This document shows, one piece after another, positions 1 to 9,705 of a stretch of 64,000 nt of DNA. The notes beneath the pieces were generated by a model. The model ran no database searches. It worked only from the letters and a program-made list of their open reading frames with translations, and had not been told where the DNA came from. Both the position numbers and the translations under genes were made by a program. Each line of letters opens with the position of its first letter. Position 1 is the first letter of the stretch. The DNA comes from Bacillus sp. 2B10 (GTDB lineage Bacteria; Pseudomonadota; Alphaproteobacteria; Sphingomonadales; Sphingomonadaceae), in assembly GCA_003946805.1 (NCBI GenBank), contig RPSH01000004.1, forward strand, positions 62,001 to 126,000, read 5' to 3'.

Positions 1-564
1 CGCGTGCGGATTGGCCGCCGGGCCGCTGATCGCGGCGATGCGGCGGTGGCCGGCGGCGATCAGGTGGTCGACCATCTCGCGCGCCGCGCCGGCATTGTCG
101 ATGCGGACCGAGGGCGCCTGCGTCAGTTCGCAGCCACAGGCATGGACGATCGGATAGGTCGCCGCCCGCTGGCGCGCGTTGAAGCCGTAATCGGGACTCA
201 GCTGGATCACGCCGTCGGCCAGCCGGGTTTCGACCAGCTGTTCGTAATGCGCCTCGCGGTCGCGGGAGTCGCGCGTGTCGCCGAGGAACACCGAGTAGCC
301 GCGCCGCCATGCGATCGATTCGATGCCGGCGGTCACGTTGGCGAAGAACGGGTTGGCGATGCCCGGCACCAGCACCAGCACCGAAAAGGACCGGTCGGAG
401 CGCAAGTTGCGCGCCAGCAGGTTGGGGCGGTAATCGACTGCCACCACCGCCGCCATCACCCGCGCACGGGTCGCCTCGGTCACCTTTTCGGGGGTGCGCA
501 GCGCGCGCGACACGGTGGCGGTCGACAGGCCGGCCGCGTTCGCGACGTCGATGATGCTGCTCAT
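1..564 (-). CDS. LacI-family transcriptional regulator (3' end outside window)
   Basis: This open frame runs off the left edge, so only the first 188 residues are visible. The N-terminus is a classic LacI helix-turn-helix (IIDVANAAGLSTATVSRAL), followed by the hinge (YRPNLLARNLRS) and the start of a periplasmic-binding-protein-like sensor domain (SVLVLVPGIANPFF, then DGVIQLSP). It is divergent from the symporter/glycosidase operon that begins at 770, the usual arrangement for a local regulator. The intergenic region has a 16-base palindrome at 666-681, and a near-identical perfect palindrome lies before the TonB receptor, so it probably controls the whole locus as a repressor relieved by a sugar. 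The effector is not known; a mannose-containing oligosaccharide is inferred from the enzymes. The start is the ATG opening the conserved HTH. Confidence 0.93.
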   Translation of the reverse strand, partial: MSSIIDVANAAGLSTATVSRALRTPEKVTEATRARVMAAVVAVDYRPNLLARNLRSDRSFSVLVLVPGIANPFFANVTAGIESIAWRRGYSVFLGDTRDSRDREAHYEQLVETRLADGVIQLSPDYGFNARQRAATYPIVHACGCELTQAPSVRIDNAGAAREMVDHLIAAGHRRIAAISGPAANPHA

Positions 565-665
565 GTCCGGTGCTCCCCCGCGTGATCGTTCTGCCAACCG
601 CCGACGCCAAGTCAAGCGCGCCATGCCGGGGCACGGATGGACGACGCGCATACGCCGTGTGACGC

Positions 666-681
666 ATGTAATCCATTACAT
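666..681. promoter_or_regulatory. Probable LacI-family operator (site 1)
   Basis: The sequence ATGTAATCCATTACAT is a 16-base palindrome with one mismatched pair at the centre. It lies between the divergent lacI-type gene and the symporter operon, about 100 bases from each start. Fifteen of 16 bases match the perfect palindrome at 9731-9746. LacI-family operators are commonly palindromes of this length with a central CG. Binding by the neighbouring regulator is inferred. Confidence 0.75.
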
Positions 682-769
682 TATTCGCTTGCGAGCCCCG
701 GCGATGCTGCCTAGTCTTCGCGGCAACGAAGCGGTTCCGGCATGGCCCGGACGGAGTGGGAGGGGCGGC

Positions 770-2656
770 GTGGCGCCGATCGACGGGCTGATCGTGCTCG
801 CATATCTGGTGGCGACGCTGGCGATCGCGCTGAAGGTGCGCGCGCGCGCCGCCGAGAGCATCGACAGCTATTATCTCGGCAACAAGAAGATGCCATGGTA
901 TCTGCTGTGCCTGTCCGACGCGTCGGGCATGTTCGACATTTCGGGCACGATGTGGCTGTCGACGCTGCTGTTCCTGTACGGGATGAAGAGCATCTGGCTG
1001 CCGTGGCTGTGGCCGGTGTTCAACCAGGTGTTCCTGATGGCGTATCTCGCCATCTGGCTGCGGCGGTCGAACGTGCGCTCGGGGGCGGAATGGATCCTGT
1101 TCCGCTTCGGCGACAATCGCGGCAGCCGGCTGTCGCATCTGTCGGTCGTGCTGTTCTCGGTCATCTGCGTCGTCGGGTTTCTCGTCTATGCGTTCGTCGG
1201 CATCGGCAAGTTCATGGAATTGTTCCTGCCGTGGGAGGCGATCGGCCCGGCGCTGGGACTGAACCTGTCGCCCGCGCAGGTGCCGGTCGCATATGCGGTG
1301 TTCTTCACCACGCTGGTCACGGTCTATGTCGTGCTGGGCGGATTGCCGGGCATCGTGTGGACCGACGTGCTGCAGTTCGGGATCATGACGCTGGCGGCGT
1401 TCTTCGTGGCGGGCATGGCGATGACGATGGTCACGCCGCAGCAGATCGCGGCGGCGACGCCCGTGGGGTGGATGAGTCCGGGCTTCGGCTGGCATCTGGG
1501 ACTGGACTGGAGCGCGATCCGGCCCGAGGCGGCGGCGAAGATCGCCGGCGACGGGTATGAGCTGTTCACCGCGCTGATGATGATGATGCTGTTTTCGGGC
1601 ATCCTCAAGAGCGCGGCGGGGCCTGCGCCCAGCTACGACATGCAGCGCGTGCTGGCGACGCGGTCCCCGCGCGACGCGGCGAAGGTGACCGGGTTCGTGT
1701 CGGTGGTGCTGATGCCGATCCGGTACCTGATGATCGCCGGGTTTACCGTGCTGGCGCTGGTGTTCGTCGACCGGCTCGATCTGGCGTCGGGCGGCAAGGT
1801 GGATTTCGAGAACCTGCTGCCCGCCGCGATCCAGGCGTTCATGCCCGCGGGCGTGCGCGGGGTCATCATCACGGGCCTGCTGGCGGCGTTCATGGCGACC
1901 TTTGCGTCCAGCCTGAACGCCGCGCCGCTCTACATCGTCAACGACGTCTATCGCCGCTACGTCAACCCGAATGCGTCGCAGCGGCTGCTGGTGCGGCTGA
2001 GCTATGCGGTGTCGATCGCCGTCGTGCTGCTGGCGATGGGGATCGGGCTGTTCGTCCAGTCGATCAACGATGCGTTGCAATGGATCGTGTCGGGGCTGTG
2101 GGGCGGATACACCGTATCGAACGTCATCAAATGGTATTGGTGGCGCTTCAACGGCGAGGGCTATTTCGCCGGCATGGTGGCGGGCATCGCCTGTTCGCTG
2201 AGCTTCCCGTTCGTGTTCGGGCCGTTGTTGCCGGGGGCGGGGGCGATCCTGCCGCTGTACCTGTTCCCGCTCATCATTCTAGTGTCGGGCGCGGTGGCGA
2301 TCGCCGCCAGCCTGATGACGAAGCCGACCGATCCGGCGGTGCTGCTGGGCTTCTACCGGCAGGTGCGGCCATGGGGCTTCTGGGGTCCGGTACAGGCGCT
2401 GTTGCAGGCGGAGAACCCGGCGGCGCAGCCCAATCGCGATCTGCCGCGCAATGCGTTCAACATCGTCGTCGGCACGCTGATGCAGACCGCGCTGGTGGCG
2501 ACGCCGGTGTTTCTGGTGGTCAAGAATTTTGCCGCGATGGCCGCGTGTCTGGCGGTCGTGCTGGTGTGTGGAGGGATATTGTGGCGGACCTGGTATCGGC
2601 GGCTGGCCGACTGGCCCGAGGATCTGGGCGACGGCCCGGCGGAGCAGCGGCCGTGA
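770..2656 (+). CDS. Sodium/solute symporter (SSS family), probable sugar importer
   Basis: The 628-residue product is a polytopic inner-membrane protein with about 12-13 hydrophobic segments, beginning with DGLIVLAYLVATLAIALK. It has SSS-family hallmarks such as SIDSYYLGNKKMPWY after helix 1 and VYVVLGGLPGIVWTDVLQ in the middle. It would import a solute with sodium across the inner membrane. The GTG at 770 is preferred because a GGGAGGGG ribosome site lies just upstream; an ATG at 703 is an alternative. The stop overlaps the GTG of the GH92 gene (GTGA), so the two are translationally coupled. In this operon the likely substrate is mannose or a small mannose-GlcNAc product released in the periplasm; the substrate itself cannot be read from the sequence. 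Confidence 0.88.
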   Translation: MAPIDGLIVLAYLVATLAIALKVRARAAESIDSYYLGNKKMPWYLLCLSDASGMFDISGTMWLSTLLFLYGMKSIWLPWLWPVFNQVFLMAYLAIWLRRSNVRSGAEWILFRFGDNRGSRLSHLSVVLFSVICVVGFLVYAFVGIGKFMELFLPWEAIGPALGLNLSPAQVPVAYAVFFTTLVTVYVVLGGLPGIVWTDVLQFGIMTLAAFFVAGMAMTMVTPQQIAAATPVGWMSPGFGWHLGLDWSAIRPEAAAKIAGDGYELFTALMMMMLFSGILKSAAGPAPSYDMQRVLATRSPRDAAKVTGFVSVVLMPIRYLMIAGFTVLALVFVDRLDLASGGKVDFENLLPAAIQAFMPAGVRGVIITGLLAAFMATFASSLNAAPLYIVNDVYRRYVNPNASQRLLVRLSYAVSIAVVLLAMGIGLFVQSINDALQWIVSGLWGGYTVSNVIKWYWWRFNGEGYFAGMVAGIACSLSFPFVFGPLLPGAGAILPLYLFPLIILVSGAVAIAASLMTKPTDPAVLLGFYRQVRPWGFWGPVQALLQAENPAAQPNRDLPRNAFNIVVGTLMQTALVATPVFLVVKNFAAMAACLAVVLVCGGILWRTWYRRLADWPEDLGDGPAEQRP

Positions 2657-5652
2657 GGTGGTTCGCAGGGGCGATGCTGCTGGCGCTGGCGATGCCGGCA
2701 GCCGCGCAGGAGGCCGACGATCCGGTGCAATGGGTCGATCCGATGATCGGCACCGATGGCGACGGCCATGTCTTTCCCGGCGCCACGCTGCCGTTCGGGA
2801 TGGTGCAGCTCAGCCCGTCGAACACCCGCGACGGGTGGAAATGGACGTCGGGCTATCATTACACCGACACCGTCATCGACGGGTTCGCGCATACCCATAT
2901 CAGCGGGGCGGGGCTGGGCGCGCTGGGCGACATCCTGCTGATGCCGACGCGGGTGGCGGGGACGGCGGCGGGTGCGCTCGACCGGCCGGGGACGGGCTAT
3001 CGCTCGCGCTTCTCGCATGACCGGGAGCAGGCGCAGGCGGGCTATTACCGCGTCCACCTCGATGACGCCGATGTCGATGTCGAACTGACGACGACGCTGC
3101 GCACCGGCTTCCACCGCTATCGGTTCAACGGCGCGGCCGAACGCTATGTCGTGATCGATCCGATCCATGCGGTCGGCGACGACCATGCGCTGGAGGCGGG
3201 GATCGAGGTGGTGTCGGACCGCGAGATTCGCGGCTGGCGGCGGACGATCGGGTCGTCGGCGGGCGCGCGCACCGTCTATTTCGTGGCGCGCTTCTCGCAG
3301 CCATTCGTCGCGGCGCAGCTGACCGAGGGCGATCGGCCGGTCGCCGGACGGCAGGGTACGGGCGCGGCGCGGCGCGCTTATGTGCGATTTGCGAATAACG
3401 TCGGGCAGGTGGAAGTCGCGGTGGCGATCTCGCACGCGTCGGCGGCAGGCGCGCTCGCCAATTTCCGGGCCGAGGCGGAGGGGCAGGGCTTCGACACGGT
3501 GCGGCGTGCGGCGCAGGCGACATGGGCGAAGCGGCTGTCGGCGATCCGCATCGACGAGCGCGATGCGACGAAGAAGCGTGTCTTCTACACCGCCGGCTAT
3601 CATGCCGCGATCGCGCCCAATCTGGTGTCGGACGTGACCGGCGACTACCGGGTCGAGGGGCGGGTACTGCGCTCCGGAATCCAGCAATACAGCAACTTCT
3701 CGAACTGGGACACCTATCGCGCGGTCCATCCGCTGCTGACGATCGTCGATCCGGACAAGGCCGGCGGGATCGTCGCCAGCATGGTGTCGCGCCACCGCGA
3801 TGCCGGGCTGGTCCTGCCCAGCTGGGAAGCGGTCGGCCACGACAACCGGGTGATGATCGGCTATCCGATCGTGTCGATCGTCGCCGATGCGGTCATCAAG
3901 GGGCTGCCGGGCGTCGATCCGGCCAGCGCCTATGCCGCGATCCGGGCAAGCGCGTTCGACCGGACCAAGCACAGCAACGTCTATGACCTGAACGGGATGG
4001 ACGGCTATCTGCGCTATGGCTTCGTGCCCGCCGACGTCGCCAGTTCGGTGTCGAAGACGACCGAGCAGAATTATCAGGACTGGACGATCGGACAGGTCGC
4101 GGCGAAGCTTGGCCGCACGCACGACGCCGCGCTGTTCGCGACGCGCGCGACCGGGTGGCGGCAGTTGTACGATCCGGCCAGTGGCTGGCTGTTGCCGCGG
4201 CTGGCCGATGGCCGCTTCGCACCGATGCGACGCGACGACTGGGGCGACCTGAACCGGCATTACGTGTCGGGCAACATCTGGGCCTATTCCGCCTATACCC
4301 CGCACGACATGGCGGCGGCGATCCGGCTGCACGGCGGCCGCGCGGCCTTTGGCAACTGGCTCGACGACATCTTTCGCGACACGACGCCGATCGGCGGCGA
4401 ACAGCATGTCGACCTGTCGGGGTTCGTCGGGCGCTATGGCCATGGCGACGAGCCGGGGCACCAGATGCCCTATCTGTTCAACCTCGCGGGACAGCCCGGC
4501 CGCACCCAGTATTACGTGAACCGCGTTCTGCGCGAGATGTATTCGGACCGGCCCGGCGGGCTGGTCAACAATGACGACCTCGGCCAGATGTCGGCATGGT
4601 ATGTGTTCAGCACGCTGGGTTTCTATCCGGTCGCGCCGGGCGACCTGACCTACCAGATCGGTGCGCCCTATCACCGGCGCGCGACGGTGACGCTGCCCGG
4701 CGGGCGGGCGTTCGTGGTCGAGGCGGACGGGCTGTCGTCGCGCAACATCTATGTCCAGTCGGCGACTCTGGACGGCAGGCCGCTGACGTCGAGCTACCTG
4801 ACGCATGGGCAATTGCTGGCGGGCGGCACGCTGCGCTTCGTGATGGGGGCGAAGCCGTCACGCTGGGGTGCCGGGGTGGCGGACAGCAGCCTCGGCGCGT
4901 TCGACGACAAGGCGCCGGTCGCGGTGACGCAGCGTGCGCCATGGGCGCCCTATGACCCGGTCGACGATCCGCGCTTCGCGGCGACGCGCGACGTGACGCT
5001 GCGCGCGGCGGGCGGGACCATCCGCTATACGCGGGGTGCCGGGGAGCCAACGCCGGGGTCGACGCGCTATACCGCGCCGGTCCGGATCGATCGCGACACC
5101 GTGCTGCGCGCCGCCGCGTTCGACCCGGCGCCGGGGCGGAGCACGACGCTGGAGCGGCAGTATGTCCGCAGCCTGCTGAAGGGCGCGCCGGCCGGTTTCC
5201 CGCGGATCGCGATCGCCGAGGACGGCATCGGCTATGGCGCGAAGGACGGCGCGATGCTTGTCGACGGGATCGTCGGCGGTCCGGCGTACGGCGACAAACG
5301 CTGGACCGGGCGGGTGGGCGATATCACCGCGACGATCGATCTGGGCAGCGCGAAGCCGGCCCGGACGCTGACCATCGGCTATCTCGACGATTCGATGAAC
5401 GGCATCATGCCGCCGCGCCGGATCGAGGTGCTGGCCGGGGACGATCCCGCGCGGCTGGTGCCGATCGGTCATCGCGACATCGGGCCGTGGGGCGGGGTGA
5501 CGCAGAAGGTCGAGCGTATCCGCATCGCGCTGCCCGGCCGCGCATACCGCTATTACCGTATCCGCGGGGTCGCATGGGGCGACCTGCCCGCATCCCTCAA
5601 GCCACCGGGTCGACCGTCGTGGCTGTTCCTCGACGAGATCAACCTGCAATGA
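2653..5652 (+). CDS. GH92 family alpha-mannosidase with C-terminal accessory modules
   Basis: The 999-residue protein has a signal peptide (MRWFAGAMLLALAMPAAAQ) and a GH92 body. It starts with the conserved VDPMIGTDGDGHVFPGATLP and carries the catalytic-region motif GHGDEPGHQMPYLFN, with Glu600 as probable acid, and NNDDLGQMSAWYVFSTLG. GH92 enzymes are calcium-dependent exo-alpha-mannosidases acting on alpha-1,2/1,3/1,4/1,6 mannose. Residues about 760-999 lie beyond the usual GH92 end. They look like a chitobiase C-terminal-type beta-sandwich (GGTIRYTRGAGEPTPGS) followed by an F5/8C- or CBM32-like module. The GTG start overlaps the symporter stop, and the TGA overlaps the GH2 start. Probable role: trimming alpha-mannose from high-mannose glycans in the periplasm. 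The exact linkage is not predictable. Confidence 0.93.
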   Translation: MRWFAGAMLLALAMPAAAQEADDPVQWVDPMIGTDGDGHVFPGATLPFGMVQLSPSNTRDGWKWTSGYHYTDTVIDGFAHTHISGAGLGALGDILLMPTRVAGTAAGALDRPGTGYRSRFSHDREQAQAGYYRVHLDDADVDVELTTTLRTGFHRYRFNGAAERYVVIDPIHAVGDDHALEAGIEVVSDREIRGWRRTIGSSAGARTVYFVARFSQPFVAAQLTEGDRPVAGRQGTGAARRAYVRFANNVGQVEVAVAISHASAAGALANFRAEAEGQGFDTVRRAAQATWAKRLSAIRIDERDATKKRVFYTAGYHAAIAPNLVSDVTGDYRVEGRVLRSGIQQYSNFSNWDTYRAVHPLLTIVDPDKAGGIVASMVSRHRDAGLVLPSWEAVGHDNRVMIGYPIVSIVADAVIKGLPGVDPASAYAAIRASAFDRTKHSNVYDLNGMDGYLRYGFVPADVASSVSKTTEQNYQDWTIGQVAAKLGRTHDAALFATRATGWRQLYDPASGWLLPRLADGRFAPMRRDDWGDLNRHYVSGNIWAYSAYTPHDMAAAIRLHGGRAAFGNWLDDIFRDTTPIGGEQHVDLSGFVGRYGHGDEPGHQMPYLFNLAGQPGRTQYYVNRVLREMYSDRPGGLVNNDDLGQMSAWYVFSTLGFYPVAPGDLTYQIGAPYHRRATVTLPGGRAFVVEADGLSSRNIYVQSATLDGRPLTSSYLTHGQLLAGGTLRFVMGAKPSRWGAGVADSSLGAFDDKAPVAVTQRAPWAPYDPVDDPRFAATRDVTLRAAGGTIRYTRGAGEPTPGSTRYTAPVRIDRDTVLRAAAFDPAPGRSTTLERQYVRSLLKGAPAGFPRIAIAEDGIGYGAKDGAMLVDGIVGGPAYGDKRWTGRVGDITATIDLGSAKPARTLTIGYLDDSMNGIMPPRRIEVLAGDDPARLVPIGHRDIGPWGGVTQKVERIRIALPGRAYRYYRIRGVAWGDLPASLKPPGRPSWLFLDEINLQ

Positions 5653-8063
5653 CGCCTGCCACGACCCGCCGCGTACTGGGTAGCGGCTGGACCTTTCGCC
5701 AGGTCGGGCAGGACGACTGGCTGCCGGCGCAGGTGCCGGGGTCGAACTTCACCGACCTGTGGCGCGCCGGGGTGATCGAGGACCCGTATCACCGCGACGC
5801 CGAACCGCGGCTGCAATGGATCGAGCGGGCCGACTGGGAATATCGCTGCGTGTTCGAGGTCACGGCCGGGGAACTGGCGGGCGACGAGGTGGCGCTGGTG
5901 TTCGACGGGCTCGACACGCTGTGCGACGTGCGGCTGAACGGCGTGGCGCTGTTGTCGAGCGACAATATGTTCCGTGCGCACCGGCTTGCGGTGAAGGAGC
6001 TGCTGCGGGAGGGCGCGAACGAACTGGCGCTGCACTTCCGCTCGCCGGTCCTGCACGGCGAGGCGCGACAGGCGGCGGACGGGTTCCTGTATCCGGCGGA
6101 GAACGACAAGACCGACGCCCATGCCAGCGCGTATGTGCGGAAAGCGCCCTATCATTTCGGCTGGGACTGGGGGCCGAAATACGTGCCGTCGGGCGTGTGG
6201 CGGCCGGTGTGGCTCGACGTGGTGCGACGCGGGCGGATCGTCGACGTGCAGTATCGCATCGAGGTGCTCGACGATGCCCGGGCGGTGGTGTGCTTCGACG
6301 TGGCGGTCGAGGGTGCGGGCGCGGTCGAGATCGCGTGCGATGTGGCGGGCGTCGCGCCGGTGCGGGGGACGACGACGCGGGTCGTGATCGAGAACCCGCG
6401 GCGCTGGTGGCCGAACGGGCTGGGCGAGGCGTTCCTCTATGGCTTCACGGCGACGCTCAGCGACGACGCCGGGGTGATCGACCGGGCGACGACGCGCGTG
6501 GGCCTGCGCACCATCCGCGTGCGCAACGAGCCGGACGCGATCGGCGAGTGTTTCGAGATCGAGGTGAACGGGCGGCGCACCTTCATGAAGGGCGCGAACT
6601 ATATCCCGTCGGACAGCTTCCTCGAACGCGTGACGCCCGAGCGTTACGCGCGGGTGTTCCGCGATGCGGTCGACGCCAACATGAACATGCTGCGGGTATG
6701 GGGCGGGGGGACGTATGAGAGCGACCTGTTCCACGATCTGGCCGACGAACACGGCATCCTGATCTGGCAGGACTTCATGTTCAGCTGCACGCTGTACCCG
6801 TCCGACCCGGCGTTCCTCGACACGGTGGCGCAAGAGGCGCGGCAGCAGATCCGGCGGTTGCGGCGGCATCCCTCGCTGGCGCTGTGGTGCGGCAACAACG
6901 AGGTATCGCTGGGCATCGCGCACTGGAACTGGCCGACGACGTTCGGCTATCCGCCCGAACTGTTCGAGCGGCTGGTCGCGGCCAATCGCGACCTGTTCGA
7001 GCGGTTGCTGCCCGATCTCGTGAAGGAACACGACCCGGAACGCTTCTACCTGCCGTCGTCGCCGATCGGGTTCTGGAACGACCCCGACGACGATGCGCGC
7101 GGCGACAATCATTACTGGGGCGTATGGCATGGCGAGGAGCCGCTGAGCGCCTATGCGCAGCGCGTGCCGCGCTTCATGAGCGAATACGGGTTCCAGTCCT
7201 ATCCCGACATCGCGTCGGTCGAGCGCTTCACCGATACCGAAGACCGGGTAGTGGGATCGGCGGTGCTGGCGCTGCACCAGAAGCATCCGCGCGGCGATGC
7301 GATCATCGGCCGGTTCCTGCGCGAGGAATATGGCGAACCGCGCGACTTCGCCGCCTTCTGCACCCTGAGCCAGCTGACCCAGGCCGATGCCCTGCGCATC
7401 GCGTTCGAGGCGCATCGCCGGGCGATGCCGCGCTGCATGGGATCGCTGTACTGGCAGTTCAACGACTGTTTCCCGGCGATCTCGTGGTCGAGCATCGACT
7501 ATTACGGCCGGTGGAAGGCGCTGCACTATCAGGCGGCACGGTCGTTCGCGCCGGTGATCCTGTCGGCGGAGGCGGTGGCGGACGGGCATGCCATCCATAT
7601 CGTGTCCGACCGGATCGAGCCGGTCGACGGGGTGCTGGTGCTCGAACTGATCGGTTTCGACGGCGCGGTGGCGTGGCGCAGCGAGCGGCCGGTGGCGATT
7701 GCCGGCAACAGTGCCGAGGTCGTCGCACGCGTGCCGGCGGTGGATGGCGGCGCGGTGCTGGTCGGGCGGATCGTCGCCGAAGGGGTCGAGATCGCGCGCG
7801 ACGTGCGGATGTCGGGCGAGGTGCGCGACCTGCCCGATCCGGGGTTGCGGGCGCGGGTCGAGGATGGCGCGGTCGTCGTGGCCGCGGAACGCTTCGCGCG
7901 CGCGGTACGGATCGTGGTCGATGCCGGGCATGGCGACCTGGCCGACAATTATTTCGACCTGTTGCCGGGTGAGGAGCGGCGGGTCTGCTTGCGCGACGGG
8001 CGGCTGCCGGACGGGGCGGCGGTGTCGGCCGGCAGTCTGACCGACTGGATTGCGCGGCCATGA
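5649..8063 (+). CDS. GH2 family beta-mannosidase, probably cytoplasmic
   Basis: The 804-residue protein has the GH2 architecture: jelly-roll N-domain, Ig-like domains and a TIM barrel. The barrel has the beta-mannosidase-type signature RVWGGGTYESDLFHDL followed by GILIWQDFMFSC. The acid/base is Glu418 in WCGNNE and the nucleophile is probably Glu512 in FMSEYGFQS. There is no signal peptide (MTPATTRRVLGSGW), unlike its neighbours, so it should act in the cytoplasm. Its natural substrate here would be the Man-beta-1,4-GlcNAc core disaccharide left after endo-glycosidase and alpha-mannosidase action, imported by the symporter; this is inferred. The ATG overlaps the GH92 stop and the TGA overlaps the GH85 start, so all four operon genes are coupled. 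Confidence 0.92.
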   Translation: MTPATTRRVLGSGWTFRQVGQDDWLPAQVPGSNFTDLWRAGVIEDPYHRDAEPRLQWIERADWEYRCVFEVTAGELAGDEVALVFDGLDTLCDVRLNGVALLSSDNMFRAHRLAVKELLREGANELALHFRSPVLHGEARQAADGFLYPAENDKTDAHASAYVRKAPYHFGWDWGPKYVPSGVWRPVWLDVVRRGRIVDVQYRIEVLDDARAVVCFDVAVEGAGAVEIACDVAGVAPVRGTTTRVVIENPRRWWPNGLGEAFLYGFTATLSDDAGVIDRATTRVGLRTIRVRNEPDAIGECFEIEVNGRRTFMKGANYIPSDSFLERVTPERYARVFRDAVDANMNMLRVWGGGTYESDLFHDLADEHGILIWQDFMFSCTLYPSDPAFLDTVAQEARQQIRRLRRHPSLALWCGNNEVSLGIAHWNWPTTFGYPPELFERLVAANRDLFERLLPDLVKEHDPERFYLPSSPIGFWNDPDDDARGDNHYWGVWHGEEPLSAYAQRVPRFMSEYGFQSYPDIASVERFTDTEDRVVGSAVLALHQKHPRGDAIIGRFLREEYGEPRDFAAFCTLSQLTQADALRIAFEAHRRAMPRCMGSLYWQFNDCFPAISWSSIDYYGRWKALHYQAARSFAPVILSAEAVADGHAIHIVSDRIEPVDGVLVLELIGFDGAVAWRSERPVAIAGNSAEVVARVPAVDGGAVLVGRIVAEGVEIARDVRMSGEVRDLPDPGLRARVEDGAVVVAAERFARAVRIVVDAGHGDLADNYFDLLPGEERRVCLRDGRLPDGAAVSAGSLTDWIARP

Positions 8064-9697
8064 GGGCGGCGGTCGCCGCCGCCGCGCTGCTGGCGAGTAC
8101 GCCGGCGGCGGCACAGGGGGCGCCGCTCGCGCTGACGATCGACGAACTGATGCGCTGGACCCCGGACGGGGCGACCGCCGATCCGGGCAATGTCGCGCGG
8201 GTGCCGCTGGCGCAGCGGTTCCGGGTGGCACCGCTCAACCGGCGGTCGGCCATCGATCCGCAGGTGCGCGTGCTCTACGCCCCCGACGGGATGAACGACC
8301 TGGGCGGGCAGCGCACCGCGACGGCGCGGTTCAACGGCTATACCTTCACCCACTGGCCGCAGATCGACATCTTCGCGTGGTTCGCCGGCACCGCGATACG
8401 CGGCGTGCAGCTGCCGTCGCGCGGCTGGGTGGAGGCGGCGCACCGCAACGGGGTGCCGGTGATCGGCACGGTGTTCTTCGCGCCGGTGGCATGGGGCGGA
8501 TCGCCGCAGACGGTGGCGTCGTTCCTGCGCCGCGATGCGCAGGGACGGTTCCCGGCGGCGGCGCAACTGGTGCGGATCGCGCGCTTCTACCGGTTCGACG
8601 GCTGGTTCGTGAATGCCGAGACCGCCGGCGCGGACGGCGCGGCGATGATCGACTTCATGGCCGAGCTGCGCCGGATCGCACCCGGCGACATGACGATCCA
8701 CTGGTACGACGCGCTGCTGCCCGACGGGCGCGTCGTGTGGCAGAATGCGCTGAACCCGGCCAATGCCCGGTTCTTGCAGGACGGGACGCGGCGGACGGCC
8801 GACGCGATGTTCCTGAATTACGACTGGACGCGACAGGGGCTGGTCGACGGCGCGGCGCTGGCGCAGCGGCTGGGGCGCAGCCGCTACGAGCTGTTCATCG
8901 GTGCCGACCTGTGGCCGGCGCGCGATGCGCAGCCGGCGTTCCGCGACTCCGGCTGGCTCGACAGCGTGCGCGAGCGGCCCGGCGGCAAGGCGCTGGGATC
9001 GATCGCGCTGTTCGCACCGCATTTCGGGTACAGCTTTCCCGGCGGCGCGCGCACGCCGCGTTTCAGCGACTTCGACCGCGATCCGCGCGACGTGGCACGG
9101 TTCTACGACGCCGAGCGGCGGCTGTTCGCTGGGGATACGCGCAACCTTGCCGATCCCGCGCGCACCGGCTGGCCGGGGGTGGCCTCGCTTGCCCCCACCA
9201 GCGGCATCGTGCCGGTGCTGCCGTTCCGCACCAGCTTCAACACCGGGCACGGCAGGGTCGATGCGCGGGACGGCGCGATCGTCGGCGGGCCGTGGCACGA
9301 CATGGCGCGGCAGGACGTGCTGCCGACCTGGCAGTTCGCGACGCTCGGCCGGCGTCGCGTCACCGTCGACTATGACTTTGCCCGGCCGTTCCGCGGCGGG
9401 TCGTCGCTCAGGATCGCGCCGCAGGGTTCGGGCGGGAGGGCGACGGTGCCGCTCTACGCATTCCGGCTGGGCGGACCGGTGACGGTGACGACGGTCAGCC
9501 GTGGTGGGGCCGGTTATGCGCTGAAAGTGGGCGAAGGTGTCGCGCATGCGATGCCCCGGTCGGCGGACTGGCGGACGACGCGCTGGTGCGTGCGGCGGCT
9601 GGCCGGCGACGTGGCGGTGGCGGTGGTCGTGCGCGGTACCGCTACCGAGCCATTCAACCTCGGCCGGATGTCGATCGAGGCCGGTTGCAGCGATTAG
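8060..9697 (+). CDS. GH85 family endo-beta-N-acetylglucosaminidase
   Basis: The 545-residue exported protein has a signal peptide (MRAAVAAAALLASTPAAAQ). It matches the GH85 pattern: FNGYTFTHWPQIDIFAWF, then GWVEAAHRNGVPVIGTVFF, then FYRFDGWFVNAETAG. GH85 enzymes use an Asn-x-Glu pair for substrate-assisted catalysis, and here it is Asn185/Glu187. The family cuts the chitobiose core (GlcNAc-beta-1,4-GlcNAc) of N-glycans, mostly high-mannose and hybrid types, leaving one GlcNAc on the protein. C-terminal residues about 340-545 form beta-rich accessory domains. It is the last gene of the coupled operon and gives the strongest clue that the locus targets N-glycans and not plant mannan. The TonB receptor follows after a 133-base promoter region. 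Confidence 0.9.
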   Translation: MRAAVAAAALLASTPAAAQGAPLALTIDELMRWTPDGATADPGNVARVPLAQRFRVAPLNRRSAIDPQVRVLYAPDGMNDLGGQRTATARFNGYTFTHWPQIDIFAWFAGTAIRGVQLPSRGWVEAAHRNGVPVIGTVFFAPVAWGGSPQTVASFLRRDAQGRFPAAAQLVRIARFYRFDGWFVNAETAGADGAAMIDFMAELRRIAPGDMTIHWYDALLPDGRVVWQNALNPANARFLQDGTRRTADAMFLNYDWTRQGLVDGAALAQRLGRSRYELFIGADLWPARDAQPAFRDSGWLDSVRERPGGKALGSIALFAPHFGYSFPGGARTPRFSDFDRDPRDVARFYDAERRLFAGDTRNLADPARTGWPGVASLAPTSGIVPVLPFRTSFNTGHGRVDARDGAIVGGPWHDMARQDVLPTWQFATLGRRRVTVDYDFARPFRGGSSLRIAPQGSGGRATVPLYAFRLGGPVTVTTVSRGGAGYALKVGEGVAHAMPRSADWRTTRWCVRRLAGDVAVAVVVRGTATEPFNLGRMSIEAGCSD

Positions 9698-9705
9698 AAA
9701 GACTC

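Noticed and set aside
2353..4812. An 819-codon minus-strand frame opposite GH92
   Set aside because: No recognisable motifs; it mirrors the codon bias of the GH92 gene.
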